Positions 25,163-35,491 of a stretch of DNA of 64,000 nucleotides are shown here, piece after piece. Numbering within the stretch: position 1 is the first letter of the stretch; every line of letters starts with the position of its first letter. The position numbers and the translations under genes were made by a program. The DNA is from CBDBJK01 sp965206395 (GTDB lineage Bacteria > Chloroflexota > Dehalococcoidia > Lucifugimonadales > CATOSD01): NCBI GenBank assembly GCA_965206395.1, contig CBDBJK010000031.1, positions 1 to 64,000 on the forward strand, in the 5' to 3' direction. The notes under the pieces were generated by a model. That model saw only the letters and a list, made by a program, of their open reading frames with translations. It was not told the origin of the DNA and made no database searches.

Positions 25163-26411
25163 GTGGTTCAACGTTTTTGTATTGATGGGTAGAGTGACTT
25201 TAGCTTGATGCGCGCATCCTCGGTAGTGAAGCGCCAATCCACTCGTATCACATCCCGGTTGCGTTGATTCTGCCAAGCATTGACCTCGCCGCGCAGGATG
25301 TCTTGATTGGCAATCCGTCGGTCCAGGCACTGTCGAGCCAGCACACCGATCTCTATCTCCGCCATATTCAACCAACTCCCGTGTTTGGGAGTGTAGTGTA
25401 TCTCCAGTCGCTCAGCTATACGCCTCGCCTCAGCAGGCTCGAATGCCTCGCATAGCGAGGACAGCTTGTGAGTGTTGAGATTGTCCATTACCAGCACGAT
25501 CCGGTCTCTGTCAGGGTAGTCCTCGTCGACCAGTTTCTTTATCACATGCGCCCAGTCCACCTTCGTGCGACGCTCTCTGACCTCGACTCGGCGCCATCCG
25601 TCCAACGGTGCAAACAGCATGAACAGGCTGCTCACTCCATTGCGCTCGTATTCGTAGTCGTATGCCGCCGATAAGCCGGGCGCTGCGGGACGCGGCACTC
25701 GCGTCTCCTTGACTTGCTGTTTGCTCGTCTCATCCATGCACACCAGAACCTCATTCCCATCGTACGGCCGTTGGTAGACCTCCAGTACGTCTTCCATCAC
25801 GTCTTCCATCGCGCACACAAACTCCGCGCTCTGACCGGGCGGGATGCACCAACTCTGCTTCAGCCACGGCTTCAGTTCGTTTTTTTTTAAGCGCCTGGCG
25901 AACCGTCTCGGTGCTAATGGTCCCGACTATCTCACACTCGACCAACTGGTCAGCCAACAGCTTCAGGGTCCAACTGGCACGCCCCTCCGGCGGTTCCCCG
26001 CAGGCCATCGCTATCAACCGTGCTTCACCTTCGCCGTCCAGTCTCTTTTGACGCCGACGCAGTTGCTTTTTGCGATTCAGCGCAGACTCGACCCCCTCCT
26101 CCACACAGCGCTTGCGTATTCGCTCGACCGTTGACTGTCCCACACCGAGCGCGCTGGTGATGTCCGCGTCCTTCATTCCCCCGTCCGAGCGTGACTCATC
26201 GCTCATCAGCAGAATGCGCGCATGGGTCTGTTTGTACGCCGCAGCCCGACCGCGTGAGACCAAGGCGTTGAGTTCCTGTTGTTCGTCGGTAGTCAGTCTG
26301 ATACGGTACTTCTTGGTAGACATCATGGTTCCTCCTCGGTTCAACGTTACGATTGAACCCCCAAGAGGAACAATGACTATCATGGTATTCATTTCAATGA
26401 TGTTGGACCAC
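25163..26411 (-). mobile_element. IS630-family insertion sequence
   Basis: 1249 bp with TA on both sides (25161-25162 and 26412-26413), the TA target duplication of IS630/Tc1-mariner elements. The inverted ends begin GTGGTTCAACG on the left and GTGGTCCAACA on the right (complement). It sits between ispG and a convergent membrane-protein gene. Confidence 0.92.
25168..26326 (-). CDS. IS630-family transposase, two frames joined at an A9 run
   Basis: The first frame starts at ATG 26326 (GAGGAGG 5 nt upstream). It has two helix-turn-helix modules (MKDADITSALGVGQSTVERI and a second one) and leaves the coding sense after QALKKK at the A9 run, 25880-25888. The second frame carries the DDE domain: CMDETSKQQ, VLVMDNLNTHKLSSL and the Glu in GSWLNMAEIEIGV. 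Dropping one A (+1) or equivalent slippage on the A9 tract joins them as QALKKNELKPW. Such A-run frameshifting is common in this family, so this may be programmed, not a defect. Confidence 0.85.
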
Positions 26412-27805
26412 TAGGGCTGAACCGCACTGCTAGGAGACGTTACCACGCCAGTAACCAGCGTCACTATGGCGAGCAATATGCAAAGTGTGCATAAGGCATA
26501 GGCTATGGAGGTAAACGGACGATCTTCGATGCTAGAAAATGAACCAATGACCTTTCGAAATCCCGTAGCTAAAGCATGTCCTGGCAGCAAGAATAAAAAC
26601 ACCGCAATGACGAAACCATAAAATAGCGCAGATGTACCGAAGGTAGACCAGAAGAGAATACCAAGCCACGGACGATCACCTCGAAGCCACACCTCATCCC
26701 AGAAGGTCGTAATCTCACCGAGAATCAGTGGCAAAAATAAGAAGATGACCGCTGAGAGCAAAATATCCAAGACCACCAGTCCTACCAGTTGATAGACCTT
26801 TGCCTTACTGCCACGTTGCAGCACCCATCGGGTTTCCAGAAGCGATATCCCGTCGGCAAAGATATTGAAAGCCACGAATGCCAATACCTTAAGACCGTCT
26901 TTATCTATCGCATCCAAGAATGAGGTGGCAGCGTCCGATCTGACCAGGCTGGCCACTGAACTCACGATAAATATGAAGGCGAGCGACGACCCCATCGCCC
27001 AGAGGGGATGGACTGTTATGGGAGTATCCTTTGTAAGGAAAAAAGTGGAAAGGAGATATGCAAAGCCGAGGCCGAGGCCGAGGCCAACAATGAGTGCGTC
27101 GCCGATGAAGATGCCGATGAAGATACCGATGCCGCCGCCGCCGATGCCGCCGCCGATGCCGAGGCCGATGCCTTCCCTGGTGGTGATCTCTCTGGTGGTG
27201 GCGACTGCTGCGCCAATGAAAATGACGATGACGTTGACGATGCTGATGCCTCTGACACTGCCGCTGCCGATGACAATAAAGGTAATGCTGCCGAAGAAGA
27301 TGACGAAGAAGATGACGCCGAAGATGATGGCGAAGATGGCGACGACGACACCGCTGCCAATGGTACTGGCGCTTGAATTGAGGCTGACGATGCCAACTAC
27401 AAAAGAGATGCCAAAGGCTAGCAATATTGCAAGGATAAGCAAGTCAGCCGTATCTCTACCAATGTCAAGGCCAAAAGATCCCCCAGCCTCGACTCCTAAT
27501 AAGACAGGTATCTGTATTCCCACCAATATGATCGGCGACAGAATAAGGCCCGACCAGATCGCGTCCTGAATGATGGATCCTCTAGCGCCGAACCAGCGAT
27601 TGAATAGATAGAGGAAGGTTTTGCTGGTCTCTTGAAGCCGGATTTCCAGAGAACGTTCGCCCTTCCCAGACAGCCACTGCCCTAGCTGCTCTCTTCGCTG
27701 TACCATATTGGCATCGTCTTCAGTATCGAAGTGTTTGCCCATCTGTATCAGAGGCCAGATGATGCCTACGAGCAACGCAATTGTGCCAATCCATGCTAAA
27801 CTCAT
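26411..27805 (-). CDS. Polytopic membrane protein, unknown function
   Basis: 464 residues from ATG 27805; the frame stays open upstream but the first membrane helix (SLAWIGTIALLVGIIWPLI) starts here. About ten hydrophobic segments. A central Gly/Ile-rich stretch (GIGLGIGGGIGGGGIGIFIG) is encoded by imperfect GCC/GAT triplet repeats around 27080-27180, so part of the protein has expanded by repeat slippage. I recognise no family. The stop TAG (26413-26411) uses the TA that IS630 duplicated; before insertion the same codon would also have read TAG, so the protein end is unchanged. Confidence 0.7.
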   Translation of the reverse strand: MSLAWIGTIALLVGIIWPLIQMGKHFDTEDDANMVQRREQLGQWLSGKGERSLEIRLQETSKTFLYLFNRWFGARGSIIQDAIWSGLILSPIILVGIQIPVLLGVEAGGSFGLDIGRDTADLLILAILLAFGISFVVGIVSLNSSASTIGSGVVVAIFAIIFGVIFFVIFFGSITFIVIGSGSVRGISIVNVIVIFIGAAVATTREITTREGIGLGIGGGIGGGGIGIFIGIFIGDALIVGLGLGLGFAYLLSTFFLTKDTPITVHPLWAMGSSLAFIFIVSSVASLVRSDAATSFLDAIDKDGLKVLAFVAFNIFADGISLLETRWVLQRGSKAKVYQLVGLVVLDILLSAVIFLFLPLILGEITTFWDEVWLRGDRPWLGILFWSTFGTSALFYGFVIAVFLFLLPGHALATGFRKVIGSFSSIEDRPFTSIAYALCTLCILLAIVTLVTGVVTSPSSAVQP

Positions 27806-28091
27806 GACCTCAATAGTACGGAAAACAACAGGTGTTATCAATGAGTGAAGGCTTAATATACGAGAAGGTAGCATAGGATGACCAATATCCTAATTGCATG
27901 GACTTAGCTGGAACTAATTGCATACCTATACCATAGTGTGCAACCAACCTCTTGTACTTGTCTCCCTCACTCAGAATCTGCCTACGGTCTGGCATAGTCA
28001 GTCCATTCCGTGTAAATTAGTTAGGATGAACCACGACATCTCGTACGACTCCTTGCTCAATCCTGAATTATTAACCGAGGTTTGAACGTTT

Positions 28092-29789
28092 ATGCGCTGG
28101 TCAAAGCTATTTGGAAAAACCCTTCGTGAAGACCCCGCCGAGGCGGAGCTTGTGAGCCATCGCCTTATGCTCAAGGCGGGTATGATACACCAGGTGTCGT
28201 CCGGGGTGTACAGCTACCTGCCGTTGGCGTGGCGCTCTTTGCGTAAGATAGAGCAGATCATCCGCGAGGAGATGGACGCCGCCGGAGGGCAGGAGCTTCG
28301 TCTCTCGGTGCTGCAACCCAAGGAGCTTTGGGAGCAGTCGGGACGCTACGAGGCCTACGGCCCAGACCTGTTTCGCCTGCAAGACCGGCGCGAGCGTCCG
28401 ATGGTCTTGGCCCCGACTCACGAGGAGCTGCTGACTACTGCGGTCAAGGCCAACGTCTACAGCTACCGCGACCTGCCGCTTATCCTTTATCAGATTCAGA
28501 CGAAGTTCAGGGACGAGCCTCGGCCCAGAGGCGGCCTGATTCGCGTGCGCGAGTTCGACATGAAGGACGCCTACAGCTTCGACATCGACGAGGAAGGGCT
28601 TGACGCAAGCTATCAGGCGATGGTTCAGGCGTACAAGAACATCTACGCGCGCAGTGGCCTATCGGCGATCATGGTCGAGGCGGACAGCGGGGCCATCGGC
28701 GGCAAGGATTCGCACGAGTTCATTCTGCTGGCCGACGCGGGCGAGGACACCATCATCCTCTGCGAAGCCTGCGGGTATGCCGCGAACGCGGAAAAGGCCA
28801 GATTCACCAAGCCAGCACAGCCCAAGGAAGACCTGTTACCCCTTGAGGAAGTGCATACGCCGGGCGTCAAGACCATTGAGGGGTTGGCAGAGTCTCTCGG
28901 CGTGCCAACGAGCAAGACGCTAAAGGCCGTCTTCTACTTCGTTGACGGTGAGATAGTGTTCGTGATTATACGCGGTGACCTGGAGGTCAACGAGGTCAAG
29001 CTGAACAACGCTCTTCACCCCATCGAGCTTCGGCTAGCGACGCCTGAGGAAGTCGAGCGCGCGGGACTGGTCGCAGGCTCCGCTTCGCCTGTCGGACTGA
29101 GCGGCATCAGGATCATTGCCGACGACTCCATCGAGCTAGGCTCCAACTTCGTCGTGGGCGCGAACAAGCAGGACTATCATCTGCGCAACGCCAACCATCC
29201 CCGCGACTTCAAGGCCGACATACTCACGGACATTGCACTGGCTCAGGATGGCTATACCTGCCCCAATTGCGACTCGACGCTGACCACGAGCCGGGGCATC
29301 GAGGTTGGTCACGTGTTCAAGCTAGGGACGCGCTACAGCGATGCCCTGGGAGCGAACTTCCCGGGCCAGGATGACGTTCAGCGTCCAATCATCATGGGAT
29401 GCTACGGCATCGGCGTGGGTCGCCTGCTGGCCGCCGCCATCGAGCAGAATCATGACGAAAAGGGAGTCGTCTTCCCCACGCCTATCGCTCCTTACCACGC
29501 GGTTCTGACAGCCCTGAACGTTGAGAACACGGACGTGGCCGAAGTTGCGGAGGCCCTTTACTATGAGCTTCAGAAGGCAGGCATCGAGGTGTTATACGAC
29601 GACAGAGCCTTGGCTGCTGGCGCGAAGTTCAACGACGCAGACCTGCTCGGCCTTCCTGTGCGGCTGGTCGTCAGCCCGCGCAATCTCAAGCAGGGCGTGG
29701 TCGAAATCAAGCGGCGCTCCGAGTCCGAAGCCTTTACGGTTCCCAATGACGAGGTCGTCGGGAAGGTGAAGGAGCTACTCTCCGACTAG
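28092..29789 (+). CDS. proS: Prolyl-tRNA synthetase (bacterial type with editing domain)
   Basis: 565 residues, the long prokaryotic form. Charges tRNA-Pro. Class II motifs are visible: motif 1 around KIEQIIREEMDAAGGQEL, motif 2 TKFRDEPRPRGGLIRVREFDMKDAYSFD, and motif 3 GCYGIGVGRLLAAAIEQ. The INS editing domain that clears Ala-tRNA-Pro spans about 225-390 (TSKTLKAVFYFVDGE). A C-terminal anticodon-binding domain follows. The 3' end overlaps the convergent hydrolase by 15 bp. Confidence 0.97.
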   Translation: MRWSKLFGKTLREDPAEAELVSHRLMLKAGMIHQVSSGVYSYLPLAWRSLRKIEQIIREEMDAAGGQELRLSVLQPKELWEQSGRYEAYGPDLFRLQDRRERPMVLAPTHEELLTTAVKANVYSYRDLPLILYQIQTKFRDEPRPRGGLIRVREFDMKDAYSFDIDEEGLDASYQAMVQAYKNIYARSGLSAIMVEADSGAIGGKDSHEFILLADAGEDTIILCEACGYAANAEKARFTKPAQPKEDLLPLEEVHTPGVKTIEGLAESLGVPTSKTLKAVFYFVDGEIVFVIIRGDLEVNEVKLNNALHPIELRLATPEEVERAGLVAGSASPVGLSGIRIIADDSIELGSNFVVGANKQDYHLRNANHPRDFKADILTDIALAQDGYTCPNCDSTLTTSRGIEVGHVFKLGTRYSDALGANFPGQDDVQRPIIMGCYGIGVGRLLAAAIEQNHDEKGVVFPTPIAPYHAVLTALNVENTDVAEVAEALYYELQKAGIEVLYDDRALAAGAKFNDADLLGLPVRLVVSPRNLKQGVVEIKRRSESEAFTVPNDEVVGKVKELLSD

Positions 29790-30677
29790 CCGGGACTCGA
29801 AGTAGGACACGACCTTTTCCACATACTCATCTGGATGCTCGTCGAAAGCGTCTGTGTGTCCGACGTCGTTCACCAGCCACAGGCTGCTGTCGGGGTGAGA
29901 GGCCAGGTGTATGCGAACGCTGCTGTCAACCGGAATGCGCTCGTCCGCAGTGCCATGCACCAGCAACACCGGATAATCCAGGCGGGCGACGGCTTCTTGA
30001 GGAATCATCGCCCCGATGTCGACGTCGAAAAACAGGCCTGCCATCAAGTCCATGCCGGGCACGAAGACAGGCACTATCCATTCAGGAAAAGGGGTCTCGC
30101 GGGCAGTCTCTTGAGCGATAAGGTCAGAGATGTCGGCGTAAGAGCTGTCTGCCACCACCGCCCGGATTGCTGGCTCTTCCGCAACCCCCAACAGGGCCGT
30201 CGCCGCTCCCATGGAGAAGCCAAGCACGCCTACCTTTTCTGCCCGTACCCCTCGTTGCATCAGAAAGTCGAATGCTCCCAGCAAGTCCCACCGTTCATGG
30301 TATCCCCCGGAGGTCTCCTGTCCGCCTGAGCGCCCGTGACCGCGCAGGTCGAATAGCATAATGCTGAAATCGCGCCCCGCAAGTCTGGATGCAAGCTCAA
30401 GGTTGCTCTCGCGGTTACGGTTGTGGCCGTGCACGATGATGATGGTCGGTTGCGCAGGTTCGCCTTCGATATACCAGCCGCTCAGAGTAAGGCTGCTGTT
30501 TCGCGAAGGGAATTCGACATCCTCGAATTCGAGGCCATAGGACGCTGGACTCGTCTCCAGAGCCTTGCGCTCGGCCTTGGTGACCCCGGAGGCCATCAGG
30601 TGAGAGATGGACACGTACATGACGGCGAGCAGCACCAATGCTATCGGTATGCCCAGACGAACTGAGCGTCGTCTCAT
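29775..30677 (-). CDS. Alpha/beta hydrolase, membrane-anchored
   Basis: 300 residues from ATG 30677, chosen because the signal-anchor helix (GIPIALVLLAVMYVSISHLM) then lies at the N-terminus. The alpha/beta hydrolase core has oxyanion motif VHGHNRNRES, nucleophile elbow GFSMGAAT, Asp in HGTADERIP and His in DVGHTDAFDE, so the triad is complete. Substrate unknown; the layout resembles bacterial BAAT/DUF818-like or lysophospholipase-type hydrolases. Convergent with proS. Confidence 0.85.
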   Translation of the reverse strand: MRRRSVRLGIPIALVLLAVMYVSISHLMASGVTKAERKALETSPASYGLEFEDVEFPSRNSSLTLSGWYIEGEPAQPTIIIVHGHNRNRESNLELASRLAGRDFSIMLFDLRGHGRSGGQETSGGYHERWDLLGAFDFLMQRGVRAEKVGVLGFSMGAATALLGVAEEPAIRAVVADSSYADISDLIAQETARETPFPEWIVPVFVPGMDLMAGLFFDVDIGAMIPQEAVARLDYPVLLVHGTADERIPVDSSVRIHLASHPDSSLWLVNDVGHTDAFDEHPDEYVEKVVSYFESRLVGE

Positions 30678-30865
30678 AGAAGACCCCCACAATGAATACG
30701 GACGATTATAGCATCCCTCTGTTTCCGTACCAATGATAAAGGGGCCATAACGATACACGGAAGGTACGAATGTACTAATTCTCGACATGAGCCTACAAGG
30801 GATTTGCGAGCCGAGAGTCGACCTACTTTATATGCTCGTCCCTGGGGTCTACTTCAGGCAGCGTT

Positions 30866-33013
30866 TTATTGTGGATTCACGGTTGCGTCACTGCGCATGG
30901 ATAACGAGATGCGCTTGCGTTCAATGTCTACGTTTAGCACTCTGACTTCCACGTGCTCTCCGACTTTGACTACGTCCTTCGCGTCGCTGACGAACCTGTC
31001 CGCAAGCTGGCTGATATGTACCAGTCCATCCTGATGAACGCCGATGTCTACAAACGCGCCAAACGCGGTGACATTAGTGACGATGCCCGACAGAACCATC
31101 GCCTGTTCAAGGTCTTCGATGGCGTTGATTCCCTCTGCGAAGCTGAACTGCTCAAACTCTTTGCGCGGGTCGCGTCCAGGCTTGGCAAGCTCGGCGACGA
31201 TATCGTTCAGGGTCGGCAGCCCTACGTTTCCGCTTACGTAGCGATCAATTTGTATGCTCTTTCTCAGGCTTTCATCGCGCATCAGGTCACCGATTGAGCT
31301 GCCTATGTCGCGGGCCATCTTTTCCACAATTGTGTAGCGCTCAGGATGGACGGCGCTGGCATCTAAAGGATTGTCTCCACGAATTCGAAGGAATCCTGCG
31401 GCCTGCTCGAAAGCCTTGGGGCCAAGGCGCATCACCTTGTTGAGTTCTTTTCGATGCTTGAAGGGGCCATGCTCGTCGCGGTGCTTGACGATGTTGCCCG
31501 CAAGCTGAGGGCCAAGGCCGGACACATAAGTTAGAAGCTGTTTGCTTGCGGTGTTAACGTCCACGCCAACGGCGTTCACGCCGCTTGTAACGACATCGTC
31601 TAACCTCTGCCTCAAAAGCGTCTGGTCAACGTCGTGCTGGTACTGACCGACGCCGATAGAGCGCGGGTCTAGCTTCACAAGCTCCGCCAGAGGGTCCATG
31701 AGGCGTCTGCCGATGGAAACCGCGCCACGCACGGTCAAATCATGGTCCGGGAACTCCTCGCGGGCCACGTCGGACGCCGAGTACACCGACGCGCCGCTTT
31801 CGTTCACCATCACGACGGAAATACTTGTATCCAACTCCAGATTACGGAAGAACGCTTCTGTTTCCCTGCCGCCCGTGCCGTTGCCAATAGCGATGGCCTC
31901 AATCTCACAGCGTTTGATCAACAGCAGAACCTTCTTCTTTGCATCTTCGGTCTGCCTATCACCAAGCAGCGGGTAGATTGTGTCGTTGTGGAGCAGTTTA
32001 CCTTGCTGGTCGAGGCAAACTATCTTCGCGCCCGTGCGGTAGCCAGGGTCAACGCCCAGGACGTTTTTTTGCCCGAGAGGGGGCGCGAGAAGCAATTCGC
32101 GGATGTTATCGGCGAAAACCTGTATCGCGGTCTGGTCTGCGCGCGCCTTGGCAGCGTTGCGCGCCTCCGTCTCCATGGACGGCCCAAGAAGTCGCTTGTA
32201 GCCATCACGAACGGCCAACTTGACGTGGTCTGCCGCCGCGTTGTCCGCCTTGACGAATAGTCCATCCAGAGTCTCAATCGAGGCCTCTTCTGAAGGCGCT
32301 ATCTGCACTGCCAGGAAGTCCTCCTTTTCTCCCCTCATCATCGCCAGGAAGCGGTGCGATGGCGTGGTGGCAAGAAGCTCTTCCCACTCGAAATAGTCCC
32401 GGTACTTGCTTCCCTCAGACTCTTTGTCTTTGTCCACCTTCGACCGGATTACTCCCCTGGTGCCAAAGAGGAACCTGACTCTTGCGCGGGCGGCCATATC
32501 CTCACTGACCCACTCCGCCATAATGTCTCGTGCGCCTGAGAGGGCGTCTTCGGTGTCGGTGACGCCTTTTTCTTCATCAACGTGGGCTGCGGCCTCAACT
32601 AGCGGGTCGATAGCCTCCTGCGCCCAGAGAAGCTCTGCCAGAGGTTCAAGTCCCTTCTCCTTCGCGATGGTTGCCCTTGTACGCCGCTTGGGGCGGTATG
32701 GCAAATAGATGTCCTCAAGCTCCGTCACGGTTTCGGCAGCCTGAATTTGCTCCTGAAGTTCGTCGGTCAGAAGGTTACGCTCCTCCAGGGACTTCAGGAT
32801 TGCCTCGCGTCGGTCATCCAATTCGGCGAGTTGAGCGAGCCTGTCCCGTATAGTTGCGACAACGACCTCATCAAGGCTTCCGGTGGCCTCCTTGCGGTAG
32901 CGGGCTATAAAAGGTACGGTGGCTCCGTCTTCTAACAATGCAGCGGTCGCCCTGACGTGATTGCCGGAAATCTTTGTCTCTGTGGAAATTCTCGTTATGT
33001 GATGTTCGTTCAT
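30866..33013 (-). CDS. tex: Tex family RNA-binding transcription accessory protein
   Basis: 715 residues. Tex binds RNA and DNA and contacts the transcription/translation machinery. Domains in order: N-terminal helical Tex domain (VPFIARYRKEATGSLDEV), YqgF/RNase H-like fold (LGVDPGYRTGAKIVCLDQ), two helix-hairpin-helix units (SGVNAVGVDVNTASKQLLTY, IRGDNPLDASAVHPE region) and a C-terminal S1 domain (AFGAFVDIGVHQDGLVHIS). Full length, ATG start at 33013. Confidence 0.95.
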   Translation of the reverse strand: MNEHHITRISTETKISGNHVRATAALLEDGATVPFIARYRKEATGSLDEVVVATIRDRLAQLAELDDRREAILKSLEERNLLTDELQEQIQAAETVTELEDIYLPYRPKRRTRATIAKEKGLEPLAELLWAQEAIDPLVEAAAHVDEEKGVTDTEDALSGARDIMAEWVSEDMAARARVRFLFGTRGVIRSKVDKDKESEGSKYRDYFEWEELLATTPSHRFLAMMRGEKEDFLAVQIAPSEEASIETLDGLFVKADNAAADHVKLAVRDGYKRLLGPSMETEARNAAKARADQTAIQVFADNIRELLLAPPLGQKNVLGVDPGYRTGAKIVCLDQQGKLLHNDTIYPLLGDRQTEDAKKKVLLLIKRCEIEAIAIGNGTGGRETEAFFRNLELDTSISVVMVNESGASVYSASDVAREEFPDHDLTVRGAVSIGRRLMDPLAELVKLDPRSIGVGQYQHDVDQTLLRQRLDDVVTSGVNAVGVDVNTASKQLLTYVSGLGPQLAGNIVKHRDEHGPFKHRKELNKVMRLGPKAFEQAAGFLRIRGDNPLDASAVHPERYTIVEKMARDIGSSIGDLMRDESLRKSIQIDRYVSGNVGLPTLNDIVAELAKPGRDPRKEFEQFSFAEGINAIEDLEQAMVLSGIVTNVTAFGAFVDIGVHQDGLVHISQLADRFVSDAKDVVKVGEHVEVRVLNVDIERKRISLSMRSDATVNPQ

Positions 33014-33358
33014 ACTTTCCTGTCGAATTCGCTATTTGATTTTTCTAGTGTAGCGGATTCTGGTTGAGGTTATGCCTTTTCTCTGTTCCGTTGGAGCTAT
33101 GGTAGCCTGTTATCAGCCTAGACGTTTTTCAGAGCGAGTTAAAGCTGACAGGCCGTGCGATTAACGGGCTTTGAGGCCCTGGACGTGATTTGACTGCGTT
33201 GGGAGAGGGTGTTAGTGTTTGCCCATCTGCATCGCACCATCGATGCAGGTGCGGGCAAGCCGATATAGCAATTTCCGATTGGGGAGTCGGCGAGGCCGAA
33301 GATGGGGCCTTGTCTGGGTTCCTGGTTGCGCAATTATTCCCTGAGAGGTGGACAAAGA
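33014..33358. other. Gene-free stretch between tex and aldo/keto reductase
   Basis: No gene seen. A perfect 8-bp stem CTGCATCG/CGATGCAG with a 6-nt loop lies at 33227-33248. A weak promoter match (TTGACT at 33190, 17-nt gap, TAGTGT at 33213) precedes it and could drive the reductase pair, with the hairpin then in its leader. Confidence 0.35.
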
Positions 33359-34291
33359 ATGGAGATGTCGAGTTTTGGAAACACTGACCTCATGGTCAGC
33401 CGTCTGGGCACTGGCCTTGCTGAGATGGGCTACGAATTGACGCTCGATGACGTTGCGGAGGCCGGAAGAGTGCTCAATGCCGCTCTTGACGGCGGGATCA
33501 ACTTTTTGGATACTGCCGCCAGTTATGATGTCAGCGAGGAATTGATCGGGCGCACCATCGCTCACCGGCGCGACGAGTACATATTGGCTACCAAGTGCGG
33601 TGGCGTTACCGGCGGATACGAAGGCGTACCCTGGACTGCGCAGACGATCAGAGACAGCGTTGACCGCAGCTTGGCGCGGATGAAGACAGATCACCTTGAT
33701 CTGCTGCAATTGCACTCGTGTTCTTTGGAAGTGCTGGAGCAAGGCGAGGCTATAGAGGCGTTGCTAGAGGCGAAACGAGCGGGCAAAACCCGTTACGTGG
33801 GCTACAGCGGCGACAATGAAGCGGCGGCATGGTCCATAGAGAGCGGTCACTTCGACGCTCTTCAGACCAGTTTCAGCGTTGTCGATCAGCGGGCGCGTAC
33901 CAGGCTATTTGGCCCTGCCAAGGCCAAAGGCATGGGCATTATCGTAAAGCGTCCCATTGCCAACGGAGCATGGGGAGTGGATCGAAGTTCGTCCACATGG
34001 CTGGTGCATAACCCCGTTTCGACATACGCAGACGAATACTTCCGGCGAGCGCAGATAATGGAGCAGATGGGGCCGATACCCGGAGCGCCCGACGACAGGA
34101 TACTCCTGACCATAGGCTTCGTGCTGGCGCATGTCGAGGTTGATACGGCTATCCTGGGCACAAGGAATCCTTCCCATGCCGCGGCCAACATCGATATGGT
34201 GGAGAACCAACTGCCGATCTCCACTGAAGCCATCGAAGAGATGTACCGTCGCTTCGACGAGGTAGGCGGCGAATGGGAACAGAGAGGCTGA
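33359..34291 (+). CDS. Aldo/keto reductase
   Basis: 310 residues from ATG 33359, preceded by GAGGTGG. The frame is open 57 nt further upstream but without a ribosome site. TIM-barrel AKR with the tetrad Asp and Tyr in FLDTAASYDVSEELIG, Lys in LATKCGG and His in LLQLHSC, plus the C-terminal NADPH-binding region (LGTRNPSHAAANIDMV). The physiological carbonyl substrate cannot be told from sequence. The next gene, 30 nt on, is a second member of the family, so the two probably form an operon. Confidence 0.92.
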   Translation: MEMSSFGNTDLMVSRLGTGLAEMGYELTLDDVAEAGRVLNAALDGGINFLDTAASYDVSEELIGRTIAHRRDEYILATKCGGVTGGYEGVPWTAQTIRDSVDRSLARMKTDHLDLLQLHSCSLEVLEQGEAIEALLEAKRAGKTRYVGYSGDNEAAAWSIESGHFDALQTSFSVVDQRARTRLFGPAKAKGMGIIVKRPIANGAWGVDRSSSTWLVHNPVSTYADEYFRRAQIMEQMGPIPGAPDDRILLTIGFVLAHVEVDTAILGTRNPSHAAANIDMVENQLPISTEAIEEMYRRFDEVGGEWEQRG

Positions 34292-34321
34292 TGCACAGAA
34301 TCGAGCTTAGAGGCTAACACA

Positions 34322-35146
34322 ATGGCTATGCCAAAACGCAGGTTGGGAAGAACCAATCTGATGGTGACTGAACTCGGCCTTGGAGCTATGGACACTCCCC
34401 ATTCAGAAGAAGGCCGGGAGACGCTAAACGCGGCCCTTGACCTTGGAATAAATATCATCGATACGGCTAGAGAATATGAAGGCAGTGAGTACCTCATAGG
34501 TAATGTCATAAGAGAAAGAAAAATCAAGGATTTCTTTGTAGCAACGAAGACCTTCAGTCGGACGAGAGACGGCAGCCAGACCGAGGTGGACAAGAGCCTG
34601 AAGATACTCGGCGTAGACAAGATAGACATCTATCAACTGCATGACATCTCAACAGAAGACACCTGGGAACAGGTGATGGCCGAAGGCGGCGCGTTAGAAG
34701 GACTTCAGATTGCTCGTTATCGCGGGCTTATTGATCACATCGGAATTTCATCCCACAGCATCGAAATCCTGGAAAAGGCCATAGCGTGCGGAGAATTTGA
34801 CACTGTAATGCTTGAGTACTCTGCCTTTTATCGGGACACGGAGAGGCTTTTGCCTATCGCCAAAGAAAACGATGTCGGAGTGATTGCGATGAGACCGCTG
34901 GGCGGCTCCGGAAGAATGAGCAGCATCAGAACCAGGGTTTCGGAAGGCGACACTTCGCTCACCGCGAGAATGTTATTAAGCTACGTTCTCTCGAATCCAG
35001 ACATTTCAACAGCTATTCCTGGAACCCGTTACCCGTCGAGAGTTAGAGAAAATGTGGAATCGGCAGTATCCTACCAACCCCTGAACGAAGCTGAGAAAAG
35101 GGAGTGCGAAGAGCAAGCGAGACTGCTTTACCGGGAGCGTGTCTAA
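34322..35146 (+). CDS. Aldo/keto reductase
   Basis: 274 residues, diverged from its upstream neighbour. Tetrad visible: Asp/Tyr in IIDTAREYEGSEYLIG, Lys in FVATKTFSRT, His in IYQLHDIS. The NADPH-binding end is AIPGTRYPSRVRENVESA. ATG 34322 is 30 nt after the previous reductase. No transmembrane or ferredoxin-like C-terminal extension. Confidence 0.92.
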   Translation: MAMPKRRLGRTNLMVTELGLGAMDTPHSEEGRETLNAALDLGINIIDTAREYEGSEYLIGNVIRERKIKDFFVATKTFSRTRDGSQTEVDKSLKILGVDKIDIYQLHDISTEDTWEQVMAEGGALEGLQIARYRGLIDHIGISSHSIEILEKAIACGEFDTVMLEYSAFYRDTERLLPIAKENDVGVIAMRPLGGSGRMSSIRTRVSEGDTSLTARMLLSYVLSNPDISTAIPGTRYPSRVRENVESAVSYQPLNEAEKRECEEQARLLYRERV

Positions 35147-35175
35147 CATGAACAGCGTTTTCAAACTAATTGGAG

Positions 35176-35248
<73 letters not shown>

Positions 35249-35491
35249 AATGAGTCTGGCAGTCGCGATATACACTCGCGGTAACAGGACGCGTCTATCA
35301 CGTTGAATTGGGAAGGCAAACTAATTTTAGCCCTCCGCCGCTTTACGAGTCAAGGCGACACTTCAGAGGCAGGCTCGTCCTAGCGTCCAACGTGCCTGTA
35401 ATCTGACCCGCGAGTGAGCGGGCGAATCTGGCGTGTGAAGTATCAAGATACGGGCCGTTCGACGCACTATCGCTAGTCTGCACAAATTTCC

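Noticed and set aside
27008..27376. 122-residue acidic Ala/Asp-rich frame
   Set aside because: Antisense to the Gly/Ile-rich membrane protein; arises from GCC/GAT triplet repeats.
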